This document shows, in pieces, positions 23,299 to 25,162 of a stretch of 25,162 nucleotides of DNA. Numbering within the stretch: position 1 is the first letter of the stretch; every line of letters begins with the position of its first letter. The position numbers and the translations under genes were made by a program. The notes below the pieces were generated by a model, which worked only from the letters and a program-made list of their open reading frames with translations, had not been told where the DNA came from and did not search any database. The stretch spans positions 1-25,162 of the forward strand of contig JACRCS010000808.1 of NCBI GenBank assembly GCA_016218905.1, in the 5' to 3' direction. The DNA comes from Deltaproteobacteria bacterium (GTDB taxonomy: Bacteria > Desulfobacterota_C > Deferrisomatia > Deferrisomatales > JACRMM01).

Positions 23299-23778
23299 TT
23301 GAAATTCCTGGAGAAGATCGCGCACCCCCTTGCGAAGGCGATGTTCTGGGTCGCCGCGGTAGCGCTGACGACGATCATGCTGCTCACGGTCACCGACGTC
23401 TTCCTGCGCATGTTCAAGCACCCCATCCTGGGCACCTACGAGATCGTCGGCTTCCTCGCCGCCTGGGCGATCGGGTTCGCGATCCCGCAGACCTCGATCG
23501 ACAGGGGCCATGTCTTCATGGACTTCCTCACCGCCAAGTTGCCGGACTGGGTGAACAAGATCCTGATCCCGATCACGCGCCTCATCGGCATGGGGCTCTT
23601 CGCGATGGTCGCCTACGAACTCTACAAGATGGGCAATGACCTCAAGGCGTCCGGCGACACGACCCCCTTGCGGGAGCTCCCCCTCTTCCCGCTGGCGTAC
23701 GGGATCGGCCTCGCGGCACTCGTTGAATGTCTCGTCCTCGGCGCAGGACTCTTCGGGGACAACGGAGCGGAAACATGA
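23299..23778 (+). CDS. dctQ: TRAP transporter small permease subunit, DctQ family
   Basis: This protein of about 159 aa has four predicted transmembrane helices: residues near 14-35, then around WAIGFAIPQ, then LIPITRLIGMGLFAMVAYELY, then LAYGIGLAALVECLVLG. It forms the TRAP membrane complex with DctM. No ATG lies near the expected N-terminus. TTG at 23299 (giving MKFLEKIAHPLAK) has AGAGGGA about 5 nt upstream and is my choice; an earlier TTG at 23284 lies in front of that ribosome site, and an ATG at 23341 would cut into the first helix. The stop overlaps dctM as ATGA. Confidence is high for the gene and moderate for the start. Confidence 0.9.
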   Translation: MKFLEKIAHPLAKAMFWVAAVALTTIMLLTVTDVFLRMFKHPILGTYEIVGFLAAWAIGFAIPQTSIDRGHVFMDFLTAKLPDWVNKILIPITRLIGMGLFAMVAYELYKMGNDLKASGDTTPLRELPLFPLAYGIGLAALVECLVLGAGLFGDNGAET

Positions 23779-25079
23779 GCAATCTCGCCATCGGGGGACT
23801 CACGATCCTCCTGCTGTTCTTCCTCTTCTCGATCGGGGTTGAGATCGGCTTCGCCATGGCCCTCTCGGGCTTCATCGGGTTCGCAGCGTGCGTGAACACC
23901 AACGCCGCCCTGAACCTGGTCGCAAAGGACTTCTTCAGCGTCTTCACGTCGTACGGCTTCACCGTCATCCCGCTCTTCGTCCTGATGGGCCAGGTGGGCG
24001 CGAGCGGCGGTATCGCACGAAGTCTTTACAACAGCGCGTACAAGTTCCTGGGTCACATCCCCGGCGGGCTCGCCATCGGCACGGTCGTGGCGGCGACCTC
24101 CTTCAAGGCCATCTGCGGTTCCTCCCCCGCGACCGCCGCCACCTTCGCGACGGTGGCGGTCCCGGAGATGGACCACTACGGCTACGACCGCCGCCTCTCC
24201 TGCGGCACGGTGGCCACCGTGGGGACGCTGGGCGTGCTCATCCCGCCGAGCGTCGTCCTCATCATCTACGGCGTTCTCACCGAGACCTCCATCGGCAAGC
24301 TCTTCCTCGCGGGGATCGTCCCGGGCCTGATCCTCGCGTTCACCTTCATGGTGACCCTCTTCGGCTGGTGCAAGATCAACCCGGCCATGGGCCCTGCGGG
24401 CGAGCGGTCCACCTGGGGCGCGCGCCTTCGCTCCCTCCCGCCGATCTTCTGGGTCCTGGTCGTCTTCGCCGTCGTCGTCGGCGGCCTCATGAAGGGCTTC
24501 TTCACGCCCACCGAGGCGGGCAGCGTCGGCGCCTTCGCGGTCCTGCTCCTCACCACCGCGAAGAAGGACATGAACCTGAACCGCTTCGTCAAGGCCGTCC
24601 TCGACACCTTGCGCATCGGGTGCATGACGCTCATGCTCATCGCCGGCGCCACGATCATGGGCCACTTCTTCGTCGTCACGCAGATCCCGGCCCACATCGC
24701 GGAGTGGATGGGGGGACTCGCCGTGCCCCGCTTCGTGGTCATGCTGCTGATCATCCTGGTCTACCTGGTGGGCGGGTCCTTCATTGAGGATCTCGCCTTC
24801 CTGATCCTCGCGACGCCGATCTTCCTGCCCGTGGTTCTCAAGCTCGGCTACGACCCGGTCTGGTTCGGCGTGATCGTCGCGGTGGTCACCATGATCGGCA
24901 TCATCATTCCGCCCATGGCCATCAACGCCTTCGTCGTCTCCGGGGTGACGGGCGAGCCGACGGCCACGGTGTACAAGGGGATCTACCCGCACCTCTGCGG
25001 CATGTCGGTCTGCCTGGTGATCTTCCTCCTCTTCCCGGCGATCTCGTTGTGGCTGCCGAACATGTTTATGGGCGGATGA
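23775..25079 (+). CDS. dctM: TRAP transporter large permease subunit, DctM family
   Basis: This 434-aa polytopic inner-membrane protein has about 11-13 helices and catalyses ion-coupled uptake of the solute delivered by DctP. Family signatures are clear: FKAICGSSPATAATFATVAVP, then GYDRRLSCGTVATVGTLGVLIPPS, and in the second half GIIIPPMAINAFVV, the usual pseudo-repeat of the elevator-type transporter. Length is normal. The ATG overlaps the dctQ stop (ATGA), with GGAG 7 nt upstream. An in-frame upstream ATG at 23727 lies inside dctQ and adds 16 Arg-rich residues, so it was rejected. Confidence 0.96.
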   Translation: MSNLAIGGLTILLLFFLFSIGVEIGFAMALSGFIGFAACVNTNAALNLVAKDFFSVFTSYGFTVIPLFVLMGQVGASGGIARSLYNSAYKFLGHIPGGLAIGTVVAATSFKAICGSSPATAATFATVAVPEMDHYGYDRRLSCGTVATVGTLGVLIPPSVVLIIYGVLTETSIGKLFLAGIVPGLILAFTFMVTLFGWCKINPAMGPAGERSTWGARLRSLPPIFWVLVVFAVVVGGLMKGFFTPTEAGSVGAFAVLLLTTAKKDMNLNRFVKAVLDTLRIGCMTLMLIAGATIMGHFFVVTQIPAHIAEWMGGLAVPRFVVMLLIILVYLVGGSFIEDLAFLILATPIFLPVVLKLGYDPVWFGVIVAVVTMIGIIIPPMAINAFVVSGVTGEPTATVYKGIYPHLCGMSVCLVIFLLFPAISLWLPNMFMGG

Positions 25080-25086
25080 GCCCCGG

Positions 25087-25114
25087 GGGCCCGTGAGGAA
25101 AGTCCCACGGGCCC
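25087..25114 (+). terminator. hairpin downstream of dctM, possible terminator
   Basis: A perfect 9-bp stem, GGGCCCGTG (25087-25095) with CACGGGCCC (25106-25114), and a 10-nt loop begins 7 nt after the dctM stop. No T-run follows (the next bases are GCAACCACCC), so it is either a GC-rich terminator of the kind seen in such genomes or an mRNA 3'-end stabiliser. Nothing else is visible up to the window end. Confidence 0.55.
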
Positions 25115-25162
25115 GCAACCACCCGCGCCCGCCCGGCCGCGTTCGGCGGGCCGAGCTCTCCA

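Overview
The window is GC-rich, densely coded bacterial DNA with strong Shine-Dalgarno sites and five ATGA stop/start overlaps. A TRAP transporter with a Sec-type signal peptide points to a Gram-negative cell plan. The gene content fits an uncultured soil or subsurface organotroph, for example Rokubacteria/Methylomirabilota or a GC-rich proteobacterium: HyuA/HyuB pairs, a B12-dependent acyl-CoA mutase, carboxyspermidine-type polyamine synthesis and TRAP uptake. That placement is inference from gene content; there is no rRNA or other phylogenetic marker here. I see 17 protein genes, no tRNA or rRNA, no CRISPR array and no transposase.

Region 1 (1-12098) is a catabolic island. After an 83-bp tandem repeat (1-210) comes a minus-strand operon, read from 7796 down to 239: hyuA, hyuB, a methylmalonyl-CoA-mutase-like large subunit, its separate B12-binding subunit, and an AMP-forming acyl-CoA ligase. 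A second, diverged hyuA-hyuB pair leaves head-to-head on the plus strand (8158-12098) from a shared 361-bp promoter region. The mutase has lost the residues that define methylmalonyl-CoA specificity. One HyuB has lost a predicted metal ligand, and the other carries a four-cysteine cluster. My reading is that the island opens or carboxylates an unknown lactam, imide or ketone, activates the acid with CoA and rearranges its carbon skeleton. The substrate cannot be told from sequence.

Region 2 (12127-18161, minus strand) is a polyamine operon: speA, carboxynorspermidine-type dehydrogenase, a 14-TM DHA2 exporter and nspC. It makes a spermidine-type triamine through a carboxylated intermediate, without S-adenosylmethionine. 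No agmatinase is present, so an agmatine-first (carboxyaminopropylagmatine) route is possible. A 121-bp MITE-like element sits between the dehydrogenase and the exporter, supplying the stop codon of one and the start codon of the other.

Region 3 (18162-20354) holds a flavodoxin-fold reductase with an iron-sulfur-type Cys motif and a dienoyl-CoA-isomerase-like crotonase. The pair is flanked by inverted heptamer arrays, a perfect 13-bp palindrome and a REP-like hairpin block. Region 4 (20355-25162) has a LysR regulator divergent, across 933 bp of apparently non-coding DNA, from a complete dctPQM TRAP operon for uptake of an organic acid.
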